Shown: positions 1-8,766 of the stretch, one piece after another
Numbering within the stretch: the stretch's first letter is position 1
Layout of the letters: each line of letters begins with the position of its first letter
Origin: Micromonospora thermarum
GTDB taxonomy: Bacteria > Actinomycetota > Actinomycetes > Mycobacteriales > Micromonosporaceae
Assembly (NCBI RefSeq): GCF_012034245.1
Contig: NZ_JAATEO010000015.1
Location: 1 to 64,000 of the forward strand
Direction of reading: 5' to 3'
Length of the DNA stretch: 64,000 bases
The notes under the pieces: model-generated
What the model was told of the DNA's origin: nothing
The model's database searches: none
What the model saw: the letters and a program-made list of their open reading frames with translations, nothing else
Translations under genes and position numbers: made by a program

Positions 1-156
1 GGCACTGTCACGGCCTGGCCTGCCGAGATCGTCGCTGTTGGGCCAGACGTTCGGCAGGAGCGGTGTGTGTATGCCCACGGGAGCCTCCCATGCTCGGGGT
101 GAGGATCACCGGCTAGCTGGTTGCAGACCGGAAGCAGCCGGTGACGGAGCTATCCC

Positions 157-178
157 GCAAGTTAGTGCACTAACTTGC
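157..178. promoter_or_regulatory. Perfect 22-bp palindrome, likely GntR operator
   Basis: A perfect inverted repeat with half-site GCAAGTTAGTG lies about 90 bp upstream of the GntR-family gene that starts at 266. A related half-site (GCACTAA at 208-214, inside ATTTGGCGCACTAAAT) follows 30 bp later, closer to the gene. GntR proteins bind short palindromes and commonly repress themselves, so I infer an autoregulatory operator. The first 150 bases of the window show no supportable gene. Confidence 0.6.
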
Positions 179-265
179 TCTAGGCAATGGATCGGCCAAG
201 ATTTGGCGCACTAAATCGGATGTGGTCGACTGAGCGCGCAGACCGGAAAGGAGGGCACTTCCTCC

Positions 266-1012
266 ATGCCCACAGCCCCTGCTTATCTGCGCATCGCCAC
301 AACCCTGCGCGGCATGATCAGTGACGGGACGCTCCGTCCCGGCGACAAGCTGCCCACCGAGGCTCAGCTACGGCAACAGTTCGGCGTGTCCACGACCGTC
401 GTCAAAGCGGCCCTGTCGATCCTGCAAGGCGAAGGACTGATCGAGGGTCGACGCGGATCGGGCAACTACGTACGCCAGGTCCGTCGACTCACCCGGCGGG
501 CCCACGGCCGGGACCTGCGCACCGCCACCGGTCCTACCTCACCCTTCGCCCGCGACGCCACCGCCGCCGGCCAGCGGCCTGACTGGGAGCACAGCAGCGA
601 ACACACCACCGCTACTCCTGCCGTGGCGGCCAGACTCGGGATCGACCCCGGAGATCCGGTGATGCGCACCCGCTACCGGTTTCGCTCCGACGGTCATCCC
701 ATCCAACTGTCGGAGTCCCACGAACCGCTCGCCATCACTGGAGGGACCCCGGTTGAATGGCCCGAGGAGGGCGCGGCGGTGGGCGTGGTGGCCCGTATGG
801 ACACGATCGGCGTTCGCATCGACGCTTTCGAGGAGAGGGTCACCACCAGACCGGCCAGCCCAGAGGAGATCGAGGGGCTGGAGCTGACGGCGCGCGGATC
901 GCACGTTCTCGTCATCGAGCGGACGTACTACGCCGGGCCACTGGCGGTGGAAACTGCCGATATCGTCCTGGGCCCGCACTATGAGGTGGTGTACCGGGTG
1001 CCGGTGGACTAG
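266..1012 (+). CDS. GntR-family transcriptional regulator with UTRA domain
   Basis: 248 aa. Residues 1-70 form the GntR winged helix (PGDKLPTEAQLRQQFGVS, followed by the recognition helix TTVVKAALSIL and the wing GRRGSGNYV). Residues about 90-240 look like a UTRA ligand-binding domain of the HutC subfamily, which senses small metabolites. A ribosome site (AAAGGAGG) stands about 12 bases before ATG 266. The palindrome at 157-178 is its probable operator. The next gene downstream starts 38 bp after the stop and is frameshifted, so the two may once have formed an operon. The ligand cannot be told from the sequence. Confidence 0.9.
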   Translation: MPTAPAYLRIATTLRGMISDGTLRPGDKLPTEAQLRQQFGVSTTVVKAALSILQGEGLIEGRRGSGNYVRQVRRLTRRAHGRDLRTATGPTSPFARDATAAGQRPDWEHSSEHTTATPAVAARLGIDPGDPVMRTRYRFRSDGHPIQLSESHEPLAITGGTPVEWPEEGAAVGVVARMDTIGVRIDAFEERVTTRPASPEEIEGLELTARGSHVLVIERTYYAGPLAVETADIVLGPHYEVVYRVPVD

Positions 1013-1050
1013 GGTCGGCGCTCGGCCAATCGACATCGAGCGGGGAAATC

Positions 1051-1577
1051 GTGGGCGCTTCGCGATGGTCGTACAGCGTTACCTACCGGCCGGACGTGGC
1101 CACCGCGCTTGAACAGCACGTCAGGACGTATACGCCGAGGGCGCGTACTACCGCGAGGAGCCCAACCCGCTGTACGCCCTGGCTGAGGACGAGTTTCGCG
1201 CCAGACTGGACCCCACCCACGACGACAACGGGATCAACGAGCACCTGCTCGCCGGCTGGCGTGCCGCCCAGCGGCGGCCGGAAGCGGTCGACCCGGACAC
1301 ACTGTTCGCGGCGCAACCGGAGTCAGGCACGCACTCGATCATCGATATGGTCAACGGAGCCGCGAGTGGAACGGCTCCGTTCACCGTCACTCCGTTGAAC
1401 GATGAGCAGACGCTTGAGTTCTTCGGAACCCGAACGCCCACGCCGGCTCAGGTCGTCGAGTGGATGAAGGACTTCAACCCATCGTCGATACGCGAACGCT
1501 GGCAGGGCGTATACGTCGTAAGCCAGATCGACGGCCGCCCCGCGCAGATCCACTTCACCGGCTTCTCCGGCGACTGA
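1051..1577 (+). pseudogene. Frameshifted conserved actinobacterial hypothetical protein
   Basis: Two reading frames carry consecutive pieces of one protein. Frame one begins at GTG 1051 (VGASRWSYSVTYRPDVATAL). The sense then moves to another frame (DVYAEGAYYREEPNPLYALA and on to HFTGFSGD, stop at 1577). Adding one G near 1115-1117 would give LEQARQDVYAEG and a continuous protein of about 175 aa, so a single-base deletion or a sequencing error explains it. Start motif and YYREEPN segment resemble a family of uncharacterised actinomycete proteins. I know no function. It sits 38 bp behind the GntR gene and was perhaps co-transcribed. Confidence 0.65.
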
Positions 1578-1678
1578 GCCCCACCATGGGGCTTCCCGGG
1601 ACACCTGGTGGGTGGCCCGCTACCAGGTGCTCGGCGTCGGCTCGGACGAGACGTTGATTCGCCGCGCTGACCGGCAGA

Positions 1679-2116
1679 ATGGGCGGCATGACCCCCTCGA
1701 CCGGTGTGATCCGACGGCTGGTCGGCGTCTACCACGCCGACGGCGGCCTCCGTGGTGAGCTGGCGTACCTCATCGGCAAGCTCCGGGGCACCACGGAGTG
1801 CGCCCTCTGCGACATCACCCACCGGGGGTTTGGGCCGAAGCGGGAGTGGCGCGACCTCGTCCCCACCCTGGGCGTTCCGGTGCACCTGGTGCACCTCAAC
1901 GAGCGCAACGCCGACGTCCACGCCGCGAGCGAGGGCCGCACGCCCTGCGTGCTCGCCGTGACCGACGGCGGGCCGGTGCTGCTGCTCGGGCCGGCCGAGC
2001 TGGCCGAGCTGGACGGCAGTGTGCACCGGTTCGTCGAGCGGACCCGGGCCGCCGCCGACGGTGCCGGGCTGCGCTGGCCCGAGTCCCGGGACGGGAGGCC
2101 GGCGCCGACAACCTGA
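1679..2116 (+). CDS. Conserved hypothetical protein with CALCDITH motif
   Basis: 145 aa, or 142 aa if ATG 1688 is used; neither start has a strong ribosome site. The N-terminal half (LVGVYHADGGLRGELAYLIG then CALCDITHRGFGPKREW) and the LGPAELAELDG segment are typical of a small actinobacterial family without known function. The CxxC pair could bind metal or form a disulfide, which is inference. No signal peptide or membrane segment is visible. It stands alone: the stop is followed by a convergent acetyltransferase gene. Confidence 0.75.
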   Translation: MGGMTPSTGVIRRLVGVYHADGGLRGELAYLIGKLRGTTECALCDITHRGFGPKREWRDLVPTLGVPVHLVHLNERNADVHAASEGRTPCVLAVTDGGPVLLLGPAELAELDGSVHRFVERTRAAADGAGLRWPESRDGRPAPTT

Positions 2117-2243
2117 CGTCCCCGGCCGGCGGTGCCGTATCCCGCGAACAAGGTCGTGTCCCGGGCGCTCGTGCGGGGCGGTGTCGCGGCGCGCGGCCCG
2201 GCGCGCCGGGCGCCTCGCGGCGCCGAACTCGTCTCGGCCCGCT

Positions 2244-2687
2244 TCAGAGGGCCAGCTTCATGCCCTCGTGGCTGGCCACGAAGCCGAGGCCCAGGTAGAA
2301 GCGGTGCGCGTCGTGGCGGGACTTGTCGGTGGTGAGCTGGACCAGCCCGCAGCCTCGGGCCCGCGCCTGGTCGATCGCCCACGTCATCATCTGCCGGCCC
2401 AGCCCGCGCCCGCGCTGGTCGGAGCGGACGCGGACCGCCTCGATGAGCTGCCGCTCGGTGCCGTGCCGGCCCAGCCCCGGGATGTACGTGAGCTGCATGC
2501 AGCCGAGCAGCTCGCCGCCGGCCTCGGCGACGATGAGCTGGTTGCGCGGGTCGGCGGTGATGTCGGCGAAGGCCCGCTCGTACCGCTCGTCGACCTCGCT
2601 GTGGTCCCGTGTCCGGCCGAGCACGTCGTCGGCGAGCAGGGCGATGACGGCGGGCAGGTCGGCTCGGACGGCTTCACGGAAGATCAT
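2244..2687 (-). CDS. GNAT-family N-acetyltransferase
   Basis: 147 aa. It begins MIFREAVRADLPAVIALLAD; I chose this ATG (2687) rather than an upstream in-frame one because GNAT folds start with this first strand. The acetyl-CoA loop is VRSDQRGRGLGRQMM (Q/RxxGxG/A), followed by the conserved FYLGLGFVASHEGMKL end. The family moves an acetyl group from acetyl-CoA to an amine; the substrate is unknown. Its start lies 74 bp from the start of the divergent K+ channel gene. Confidence 0.88.
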   Translation of the reverse strand: MIFREAVRADLPAVIALLADDVLGRTRDHSEVDERYERAFADITADPRNQLIVAEAGGELLGCMQLTYIPGLGRHGTERQLIEAVRVRSDQRGRGLGRQMMTWAIDQARARGCGLVQLTTDKSRHDAHRFYLGLGFVASHEGMKLAL

Positions 2688-2761
2688 GCCGCTGAGCCTG
2701 ACACAGGGACACCGGCGGATGTGTGAGCGGTGGTTGCGGGCAGCGGGCAGCATGGTGCCCC

Positions 2762-3274
2762 ATGGACGTCCTCCTGCTGCCGTTCCGGTGGATCTACCGG
2801 GGGCTGGTCTGGTTCGCGAACTCGCCCCGGACGTTGATCGCGTCGTACCTGCTGATGATCGTGATCGCCGGTGTCATCTACGGCGAGGTGGAGAACCGTA
2901 GCCCCGCCGATGCGGTGTGGTGGGCGGTGGTGACCGCCTCCACCGTTGGCTACGGCGACATCTCACCGACCTCCTGGGCGGGGCGGACTCTCGCCGCGCT
3001 GCTCATCTCCACCATGGTGCTGCTGGTCATCCCCCTGATCACCGCCCACTTCGCCAGCCGGCTCATCGTGGACGACGACGCGTTCGAGCACGACGAGCAG
3101 GAGCAGCTCAAGGCGGACATCCGCCGGATGCGGGCGCTGCTGGAGGAGCTGGCCGCACGGCAGGGCATCGAGCTGCCCGAGCTGCCGCCGGATCAGCCGG
3201 TCAGCGGGCCGGGCAGCGAAGCCCCTCCCTGGGAACGGTCAACGAGATCAGGTAAGCGTCGACCGCCGCGGTGA
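2762..3274 (+). CDS. Two-TM potassium channel family protein
   Basis: 170 aa from ATG 2762. Transmembrane helix 1 covers about residues 23-41, the pore helix and selectivity filter TVGYGD lie at 61-66, and helix 2 covers about 75-95. This is the KcsA-like Ion_trans_2 layout, four of which form a K+ pore. The C-terminus is a charged predicted coiled coil (EQLKADIRRMRALLEELAA) and no RCK/TrkA domain follows. The last 74 bp overlap the 3' end of the convergent peptidase gene, so the Pro/Arg-rich tail may be loosely constrained. Confidence 0.9.
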   Translation: MDVLLLPFRWIYRGLVWFANSPRTLIASYLLMIVIAGVIYGEVENRSPADAVWWAVVTASTVGYGDISPTSWAGRTLAALLISTMVLLVIPLITAHFASRLIVDDDAFEHDEQEQLKADIRRMRALLEELAARQGIELPELPPDQPVSGPGSEAPPWERSTRSGKRRPPR

Positions 3275-4814
3275 TACAGGACGTCTGCGGGTAGGCGGTG
3301 TGACCCTCGCCCTCCCAGGTCAGCACGCGGCCCACGCCCAGCATCCCGGCGAGCGCCGGGGTCTGCTCGTACGGGGTCGCCGGGTCCCCGGTCGTACCGA
3401 CGACCAGGATCGGCGGCGCGCCCTCCGCCCGACCGGTCGGGTACGGGTCGCGGCCGCCGGGCCACTCCGTGCAGGTGAGCATGCCGACGGCGAGCGCCGG
3501 CCCGAACAGCGGGTACGTCTGCCGCCACCGCGTCTGGAGCTGCCGGATCTGCTCCCGGCTCGGCTTCTCCTCCTCGTCGGCGCAGTTCACCGCGAGATTG
3601 GCGTCGAACAGGTTCGAGTACGTGCCGTCGGGCTCCCGGCCCGCGTACGCGTCGGCGAGGCGGAACACGTCGGTAGGGTCGCCGCCCTCCAGCTCGTCGA
3701 TCGCCCGCGCCAGCTCCTGCCAGCCCGCCTCGGTGTAGAGCGAGGAGACCACGGCGTAGAAGATCCACCCCGGAGTCGCCTCCCGGCCGCCGTCGCCCTG
3801 GACGGGGGAGACCCGCGCCTTGTCGATGGCCGACGTGACGGCCGCCCGGGCGTCGGGCGCGATCGGGCAGCGGCCGGCGTTGGCCGCGCACCACCGCGAG
3901 AAGTTGTCGAACGCCCGCTCGAAGCCCTTGGCCTGGCTCTCCGACGAGGCGATCAGGCCCATTCGCGGGTCGACCGCCCCGTCGAGCACCAGTGCCCGCA
4001 CCCGCTGGGGGTGGAGCTGGGCGTACGTGGCGCCGAGCAGCGTGCCGTACGAGTAGCCGAGGTAGGTCAGCTTCTCGTCGCCCACCGCCGCCCGGATCGC
4101 GTCCATGTCCCGGGCGGCCTGCTCGGTGCCGTACAGCGGCAACTGGTCGCCGTACCGCTTTCCGCAGCCGCGCCCGATGCGCTGGTTGAGCGTGACGAAG
4201 CCGTCGAACGCCGCCTGGCTCTCCGGATCGGGGTCGTAGCCGAAGCTCGCGTCGAGGTCCTTGTCGGAGATGCACTCCACCGGGCTGGACCGGGCGACGC
4301 CGCGCGGGTCGAAGCCGACGATGTCGAAGCGGTCGGTGATCGAGGCGGGCAGCCCGCCCAGCGCCGCCCCGAAGGACAGGTAGACGGCGGTGTCGACGCC
4401 CGAGCCGCCGGGACCGCCCGGGTTGATCAGCAGCGAGCCGATCCGGTCCCGTTGTTTGGTCGAGCGGGCCCGCAGCAGCGCGATCTCGAACGTCTCCCCG
4501 GCGCCCGGGCCGGAGGTGACGCCGGTGCCCCCGCCCCAGTTGCGCGGCACCCCGATGCGGGCGCACTCGTACCGCATGCCCGGCGCCGTCCGGCCGACCA
4601 GTTCCTCGGCCACCTCCGGGCAGGCCCGCCAGGTCGGTGCCGCGCCCGGGGCCGCCGCCTCGCCCTCGACCTCCGTGCGCGGGGCGAACGCCGGCACCGT
4701 GCAGCCGGCGGCGACCAGGGTGGCCGCGAGCAGGCCGGCCAGGGCTCGGGCCCATCGGGAAACGGGCGAGGTTCCCCGACGGTCTCCGGGCCGGCGGGCG
4801 GGAGTGCGAACCAC
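3201..4814 (-). CDS. Secreted alpha/beta-hydrolase lipoprotein, tripeptidyl aminopeptidase-like
   Basis: 537 aa. A signal peptide ends in the lipobox LVAAGC (Cys38), so the enzyme should be lipid-anchored outside the cell. The oxyanion region NPGGPGGSG (131-139) and nucleophile motif GYSYG (253-257, Ser255) match the SlpD/SlpE and Streptomyces tripeptidyl aminopeptidase family. The acid and His lie near the C-terminus (GTTGDPATP and GEGHTAYP), in the TAP C-terminal domain. Expected role is removal of N-terminal tripeptides or similar short peptides. Its 3' end overlaps the channel gene by 74 bp. Confidence 0.9.
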   Translation of the reverse strand: MVRTPARRPGDRRGTSPVSRWARALAGLLAATLVAAGCTVPAFAPRTEVEGEAAAPGAAPTWRACPEVAEELVGRTAPGMRYECARIGVPRNWGGGTGVTSGPGAGETFEIALLRARSTKQRDRIGSLLINPGGPGGSGVDTAVYLSFGAALGGLPASITDRFDIVGFDPRGVARSSPVECISDKDLDASFGYDPDPESQAAFDGFVTLNQRIGRGCGKRYGDQLPLYGTEQAARDMDAIRAAVGDEKLTYLGYSYGTLLGATYAQLHPQRVRALVLDGAVDPRMGLIASSESQAKGFERAFDNFSRWCAANAGRCPIAPDARAAVTSAIDKARVSPVQGDGGREATPGWIFYAVVSSLYTEAGWQELARAIDELEGGDPTDVFRLADAYAGREPDGTYSNLFDANLAVNCADEEEKPSREQIRQLQTRWRQTYPLFGPALAVGMLTCTEWPGGRDPYPTGRAEGAPPILVVGTTGDPATPYEQTPALAGMLGVGRVLTWEGEGHTAYPQTSCITAAVDAYLISLTVPREGLRCPAR

Positions 4815-4865
4815 GAGCGTGCCTTTCGTGATCGGATCGTGGCCGGGCTCGGGGCTGTCCTGCCC

Positions 4866-5975
4866 CTAGGCCGGCCCGGACGCGGGGCCGACGCTCGCCG
4901 GATCTCCCCGCAGCACCTGGTCCACATCGAAGCGGACCGGACGGTCGAGCTGGTCGTAGCGGCACGAGCGGGGGTCGCGGTCCGGCCGCCACCGGACGAA
5001 GCGGGCGGTGTGGCGGAACCGGTCGCCCTCCATCGCGTCGTAGCCCACCTCGACGACGAGCTCGGGTCGCAGCGGCTCCCACTCCAGGTTCTTCCCGCCC
5101 GTCCAGCGGCTGACCCCGCCCGGGATGCGCTGCCCCCGCTCGTGGTCGCCGTGCACCCACGGGTGGTCGGCGCCGGCGTCCCGATAGGGCTCGAGCTCCG
5201 TCAGCAGCTCCTCGCGCCGGGCCATGGTGAACGACGCGCTCACGCCGATGTGGTGCAGCAGGCCCTCGTCGTCGTAGAGGCCGAGCAGGAGCGACCCGAC
5301 CACCGGGCCGGACTTGTGCCAGCGGAAGCCCGCCACCACGACGTCGGCGGTGCGCGCGTGCTTGACCTTGAACATCAGCCGCTTGCCCGGCTCGTACGGC
5401 AGGTCGGCCGGCTTCGCGATCAGACCGTCGAGCCCGGCGCCCTCGAAGAGGTCGAACCAGCGGTGCGCCGTCTGCGGGTCGGTGGTGATCTGGGTGACGT
5501 GCACCGGCGGCCGGACCCCGGCCAGCGCCGCTTCGAGCCGGGCCCGGCGCTCCGGGTAGGGCTGGTCGAGGAAGGTCTCGTCGTCCAGGGCGAGCAGGTC
5601 GAACGCGACGAAGTCGGCGGGTGTGGTCTCGGCCAGCAGTTTCACCCGGGACGCGGCCGGGTGGATGCGCTGGGCCAGCAGCTCGAAGTCGAGCCGCGGC
5701 TGACCGCCCGGCCCGTCGCGCCGGATCACGATCAGCTCGCCGTCGACCGCGCAGCGCTCGGGCAGCTGCCGGCGCGCCTGCTCGACCACCTCGGGGAAGT
5801 AGCGCGTCATCAGCTTGCCGCCCCGGCTGGCCAGCTCGACCTCGTCGCCGTCGCGGAACACGATGCACCGGAAGCCGTCCCACTTCGGCTCGTACGTCAT
5901 CCCGGGCGCGGTGGGGACCCGCGGGACGCTCTTGGCGAGCATCGGCTCGACCGGCGGGGTGATCGGCAGCTTCAC
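4866..5975 (-). CDS. ATP-dependent DNA ligase, LigC type
   Basis: 369 aa. The adenylation motif EPKWDG gives Lys31 as the nucleotide-accepting residue, near the N-terminus as in short actinobacterial LigC ligases. Other ligase motifs seen are DGELIV (motif III-like) and GLIAKP, then MFKVKH before an OB-fold domain (about 215-340, ending ARFVRWRPDRDP). No polymerase or nuclease domain of LigD is attached. LigC enzymes act as accessory ligases in repair alongside the NAD-dependent LigA. It is transcribed away from the small gene at 6112. Confidence 0.92.
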   Translation of the reverse strand: MKLPITPPVEPMLAKSVPRVPTAPGMTYEPKWDGFRCIVFRDGDEVELASRGGKLMTRYFPEVVEQARRQLPERCAVDGELIVIRRDGPGGQPRLDFELLAQRIHPAASRVKLLAETTPADFVAFDLLALDDETFLDQPYPERRARLEAALAGVRPPVHVTQITTDPQTAHRWFDLFEGAGLDGLIAKPADLPYEPGKRLMFKVKHARTADVVVAGFRWHKSGPVVGSLLLGLYDDEGLLHHIGVSASFTMARREELLTELEPYRDAGADHPWVHGDHERGQRIPGGVSRWTGGKNLEWEPLRPELVVEVGYDAMEGDRFRHTARFVRWRPDRDPRSCRYDQLDRPVRFDVDQVLRGDPASVGPASGPA

Positions 5976-6111
5976 GGCGACCAGTCAACCAGACGGCACC
6001 GACGACCGTGAGGAGGATCACCGCCGGTGGGCGGGTGGCCTGGCCCTCGGCGTCCCCCTTCGTCATCGCCGAGGCAATCGGGAATCCGCAGGTCAGAGCT
6101 ACTTTCGCGGG

Positions 6112-6324
6112 GTGCCGGAGTGGGTCTGTGGGTGCTGCGGGCGGTGGCGGGTGAGCGTCGAGCTGATCCGCGGCCGATACCGGTACCGGCTGGTGCACCG
6201 CTACCCGGAGCGCTACGGCGGGGGCAAGAACGTGCTCGGCGAGGTCGGCAGCGTCGACGAGTTGGCCGAGCTGCTGCGCCGGTGCACCCCGCTGGAACTG
6301 GCCGACCTGCGCGAGGCCGCCTGA
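6112..6324 (+). CDS. Small conserved protein, 70 aa, with CGCC motif
   Basis: 70 aa from GTG 6112. It opens VPEWVCGCCGRWRVSVELI and contains GRYRYRLVHRYPERYGGG and an Asp/Glu/Leu-rich end. The three clustered cysteines could bind metal, but there is no second pair. Reading frame, codon use and the conserved look of the protein support a real gene; a longer upstream extension would cross the ligase promoter and is unlikely. No function is known to me. Confidence 0.6.
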   Translation: MPEWVCGCCGRWRVSVELIRGRYRYRLVHRYPERYGGGKNVLGEVGSVDELAELLRRCTPLELADLREAA

Positions 6325-6379
6325 CGGCGAGACCGTCTCCCGCGAGACCGCCGGACCGTGGAGACCGCCGGACGCCTGG

Positions 6380-6862
6380 TCAGCAGCGGAGGGGCGCCGG
6401 CTTCTCCAGCAGGGCCAGCCGGACGCCCTTCGGATCCGAATCGTGCCCCACGACCCGGTAACCGTGCCGCTGGTAGAGCCGGAGGTTGTCCGCGCTGTCG
6501 GCGCCGGTGAACAGGGCGAAGCGGCAGACCCGCGCCGCCACCACCGCCTCGACCGCCCGCAGCAGCCGCCCGCCGATGCCCCGGCCCTGCTGGTCCGGCG
6601 CGACCGACAGCCGACCCACGTGCGCGACGTCGCCCTCGACGCGGATGCGGACGGACCCGACCAGCCGGCTGCCGAGCCGGGCGGTGAGGACGGTCTGCGG
6701 CCCGGTCAGCACCGCGCGCACCTCGTCCAGCGTCTCGGTGAGCGGCGGCAGGAACGGGTCGGCGTAGCGCTGTGCCTCGGTGAGGTATGCGGCGCGCTGC
6801 ACGGTCAGGATCTCCCCGGCGTCGGCGGGGCTCGCTGGGGCGATCAACGGAGGTGCGGTCAC
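6380..6862 (-). CDS. GNAT-family N-acetyltransferase
   Basis: 160 aa from GTG 6862 (VTAPPLIAPASPADAGEIL). The acetyl-CoA site is LSVAPDQQGRGIGGRLLRAV and the C-terminal strand is LYQRHGYRVVGHD, both typical of GNAT enzymes. The region ALFTGADSADNL is the usual N-x-x-A/S-x-x-LY helix. Substrate unknown. The start codon lies 79 bp from the divergent DUF1990 gene. Confidence 0.88.
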   Translation of the reverse strand: MTAPPLIAPASPADAGEILTVQRAAYLTEAQRYADPFLPPLTETLDEVRAVLTGPQTVLTARLGSRLVGSVRIRVEGDVAHVGRLSVAPDQQGRGIGGRLLRAVEAVVAARVCRFALFTGADSADNLRLYQRHGYRVVGHDSDPKGVRLALLEKPAPLRC

Positions 6863-6940
6863 GGGCCCAGCCAACCACAGCCCGCCGGGTCCGCGGTGCC
6901 CCGCGTACCGGGGGTGAGTGTGCCGTGGCACTGTGATCCT

Positions 6941-7441
6941 GTGCCGGACCTGACCTACGCCGAGGTGGGTGCGACCCGTGACGGTCCGCTGCCCGCCGGT
7001 TACCACCACCTGCGGCACCGGTTCCGCCTCCCGGACGGCGCCTTCGCCGGCGCCGCCGAGGCGATCCTCACCTGGCGGCTGCACCGCACGGCCGGGGTGC
7101 GGATGCGTACGCACGCCCCGCGCGCCGCACCAGGTGTCGCCGTCACTCCCGGTCTGGGCGTCGGCCCGCTGCGGATCTGGGGCCCCTGTGCGGTCGTCTG
7201 GACCGAGGACGGCCCGGAGCGGGCCGGCTTCGGGTACGGCACCCGACCGGGCCACCCGGAGCGTGGCGAGGAGGCGTTCCTGGTCAGCCGGGATGCCGCC
7301 GGCCACGTCTGGTTCGAGGTGGTGGCGTTCAGCGTCCCGGACCGCTGGTTCGTGCGCGCCGCCGGCCCGGCGGCGCGGGGCGTGCAGCACGCGTACGCCT
7401 GGTGGCTGGGCCGGACGCTGCGCCGCCTCTGCCAGCCCTAG
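6941..7441 (+). CDS. DUF1990 family protein
   Basis: 166 aa from GTG 6941 (VPDLTYAEVGATRDGPLPAG). Conserved features are YHHLRHRF, AILTWRLHRTAGVRM, a central VGPLRIWGPC, FGYGTRPGHPERGEE and a C-terminal AYAWWLGRTLRRL. This set defines the DUF1990 family, small single-domain proteins found in actinobacteria and plants with no proven function. It ends 69 bp before the end of the convergent glycosylase gene. Confidence 0.85.
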   Translation: MPDLTYAEVGATRDGPLPAGYHHLRHRFRLPDGAFAGAAEAILTWRLHRTAGVRMRTHAPRAAPGVAVTPGLGVGPLRIWGPCAVVWTEDGPERAGFGYGTRPGHPERGEEAFLVSRDAAGHVWFEVVAFSVPDRWFVRAAGPAARGVQHAYAWWLGRTLRRLCQP

Positions 7442-7510
7442 GGTCTGGTCGGAGTCCGCCGGTCGTCGCCCGGGCCCGCCGCAGGCCGGCCAGGGACTTC
7501 GACCCAGCTC

Positions 7511-8428
7511 CTAGAACCGGGCGAAGGAGCGGATCGGTGCGCGGGGGCCGAACTTCGGCGCCTGGATGCCGGCGGCCTCCAGCAGGACGCAGACGCGACC
7601 CCGGTGCCCCCGGAACGGCTCCAGCAGGGCCAGCATGCGGGCGTCGTCTCCGCGTGGCTCGCCGGCCAGTGCCCAGGCCACCGTGTTCGGCACGTGGTAG
7701 TCGCCGACGCTGACCGCGTCCGGGTCGCCGTACGCGACGCGGACGACCTCGGCGGCGGTCCACGGGCCGATCCCGGCGACGGCGGTGAGCCGGCGCGTGG
7801 CCTCGGCGGAGTCCGCGCAGCGTTCCAGCCGGTCGGCGACCGCGGCGGCTCGGCGAAGCGTGTCCGCGCGCCGCTGCTCGACCCCGAAGGGGTGGAAGAC
7901 CCAGTACGGGGTGGCGGCCACCGCTGCCGGCTCCGGTGGGAGTAGCAACGGCACCGGCCCCGGAGCCGTCGCCCGGAAATGGCGGACGGTGGCGGCGTAC
8001 GCCCGGTAGGCCTCCTTGCCGGTGACCTTCTGTTCGAAGATGGCCCGCAGCAGCCGGGGGAACACCTGGCCGGTGGTGGGCATCCGCAGCCCCCGGTGAC
8101 GGGCCGCCAGCTCGGCCACGACCGGGTGCGCGGCGGCCAGCTCGGCGAACCCGCTCAGGTCGTCCCGGAGCCCGGCGACCGCGTCGGCCCGCTCGACGAC
8201 CCAGTCGGCGCCGGGGCCGTACCCCTCGGCGACCAGGTCGCCGGCCACGGGCCGCAGGGCGAGGGTCGCCGGCCCGGCGGGGGTGCGGGTGGCCCACCAG
8301 AAGGTCCCGGCGGTGACGCGCGCGCAGGGGTCGTACGGGCTGAAGGTGAGCGACCGGACCGACGCGGCCAGCCGGTACCCGGCGGGCGGGCGCAGCACCC
8401 GGCGGGCGGAGGGTTCGGTCCCGGTCAC
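7511..8428 (-). CDS. HhH-GPD DNA glycosylase, AlkA-like
   Basis: 305 aa. The helix-hairpin-helix LTAVAGIGPWTAAEV is followed by VSVGDYHVPN, whose Asp is the expected catalytic residue of the HhH-GPD superfamily. The segment FPRLLRAIFEQKVTGKEA resembles the AlkA core (EQQ-like). There is no Fe-S cluster cysteine set, so 3-methyladenine glycosylase II activity is more likely than an endonuclease III type. It would remove alkylated bases to begin base-excision repair. Confidence 0.85.
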   Translation of the reverse strand: MTGTEPSARRVLRPPAGYRLAASVRSLTFSPYDPCARVTAGTFWWATRTPAGPATLALRPVAGDLVAEGYGPGADWVVERADAVAGLRDDLSGFAELAAAHPVVAELAARHRGLRMPTTGQVFPRLLRAIFEQKVTGKEAYRAYAATVRHFRATAPGPVPLLLPPEPAAVAATPYWVFHPFGVEQRRADTLRRAAAVADRLERCADSAEATRRLTAVAGIGPWTAAEVVRVAYGDPDAVSVGDYHVPNTVAWALAGEPRGDDARMLALLEPFRGHRGRVCVLLEAAGIQAPKFGPRAPIRSFARF

Positions 8429-8766
8429 CCGGACATGCTGCCACGCGTGGAGCCCCGGACGGACGACACCGCCGGCGCCTGGGCGCCGACGGTGTCGTCC
8501 TCACCGGGCGGACCGGCCGGAATCCGGCCGTGGGTGCGGGTTAGGGGGACCACGGCGGGCCACCTGCCGGCGTGGGCGACCCGCCGCCCACGTCCGCGCC
8601 GGGGGCTGCGTGACGGCCGGGGGACCGTCGTAGTGCGGCGCCGGCCCGGGGAACGGGCCGGCGCCGCGGTCGGACGCGTGGGCGTTGCCGGTACGCCGCG
8701 CGTCCGGATCTGGCGCGGTGGCCGGCCGGCCCTCCCTCCTCCGACCGGCCACCGGGTCCGGATGGA
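8429..8766. other. 338-bp intergenic spacer with three hairpins
   Basis: No gene is supportable here. Three strong inverted repeats occupy it: 8461-8500 (11-bp perfect arms, nested GGCGCC repeats), 8635-8667 (14-bp perfect arms GCGGCGCCGGCCCG, 5-base loop) and 8717-8753 (13-bp arms with one mismatch). Both neighbours are on the minus strand, so the latter two read as tandem terminators for the lipoprotein gene. Confidence 0.6.
8635..8667 (-). terminator. Rho-independent-like hairpin after lipoprotein gene
   Basis: Perfect 14-bp arms around a 5-base loop, 100 bp beyond the stop codon at 8767. A second hairpin at 8717-8753 lies only 14 bp past the stop. Neither has a T-run, which is common in actinomycetes. 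Confidence 0.5.

Noticed and set aside
1..102. Open plus-strand frame at the left edge ending with TGA at 100-102
   Set aside because: Only 33 codons, mixed codon bias and no recognisable protein tail; could be chance.
3193..6198. A 1001-codon open frame on the minus strand across the peptidase and ligase genes
   Set aside because: It is a high-GC shadow frame: low complexity, rich in Arg, Gly, Ala and Pro, with no domain, and it covers two clear genes.
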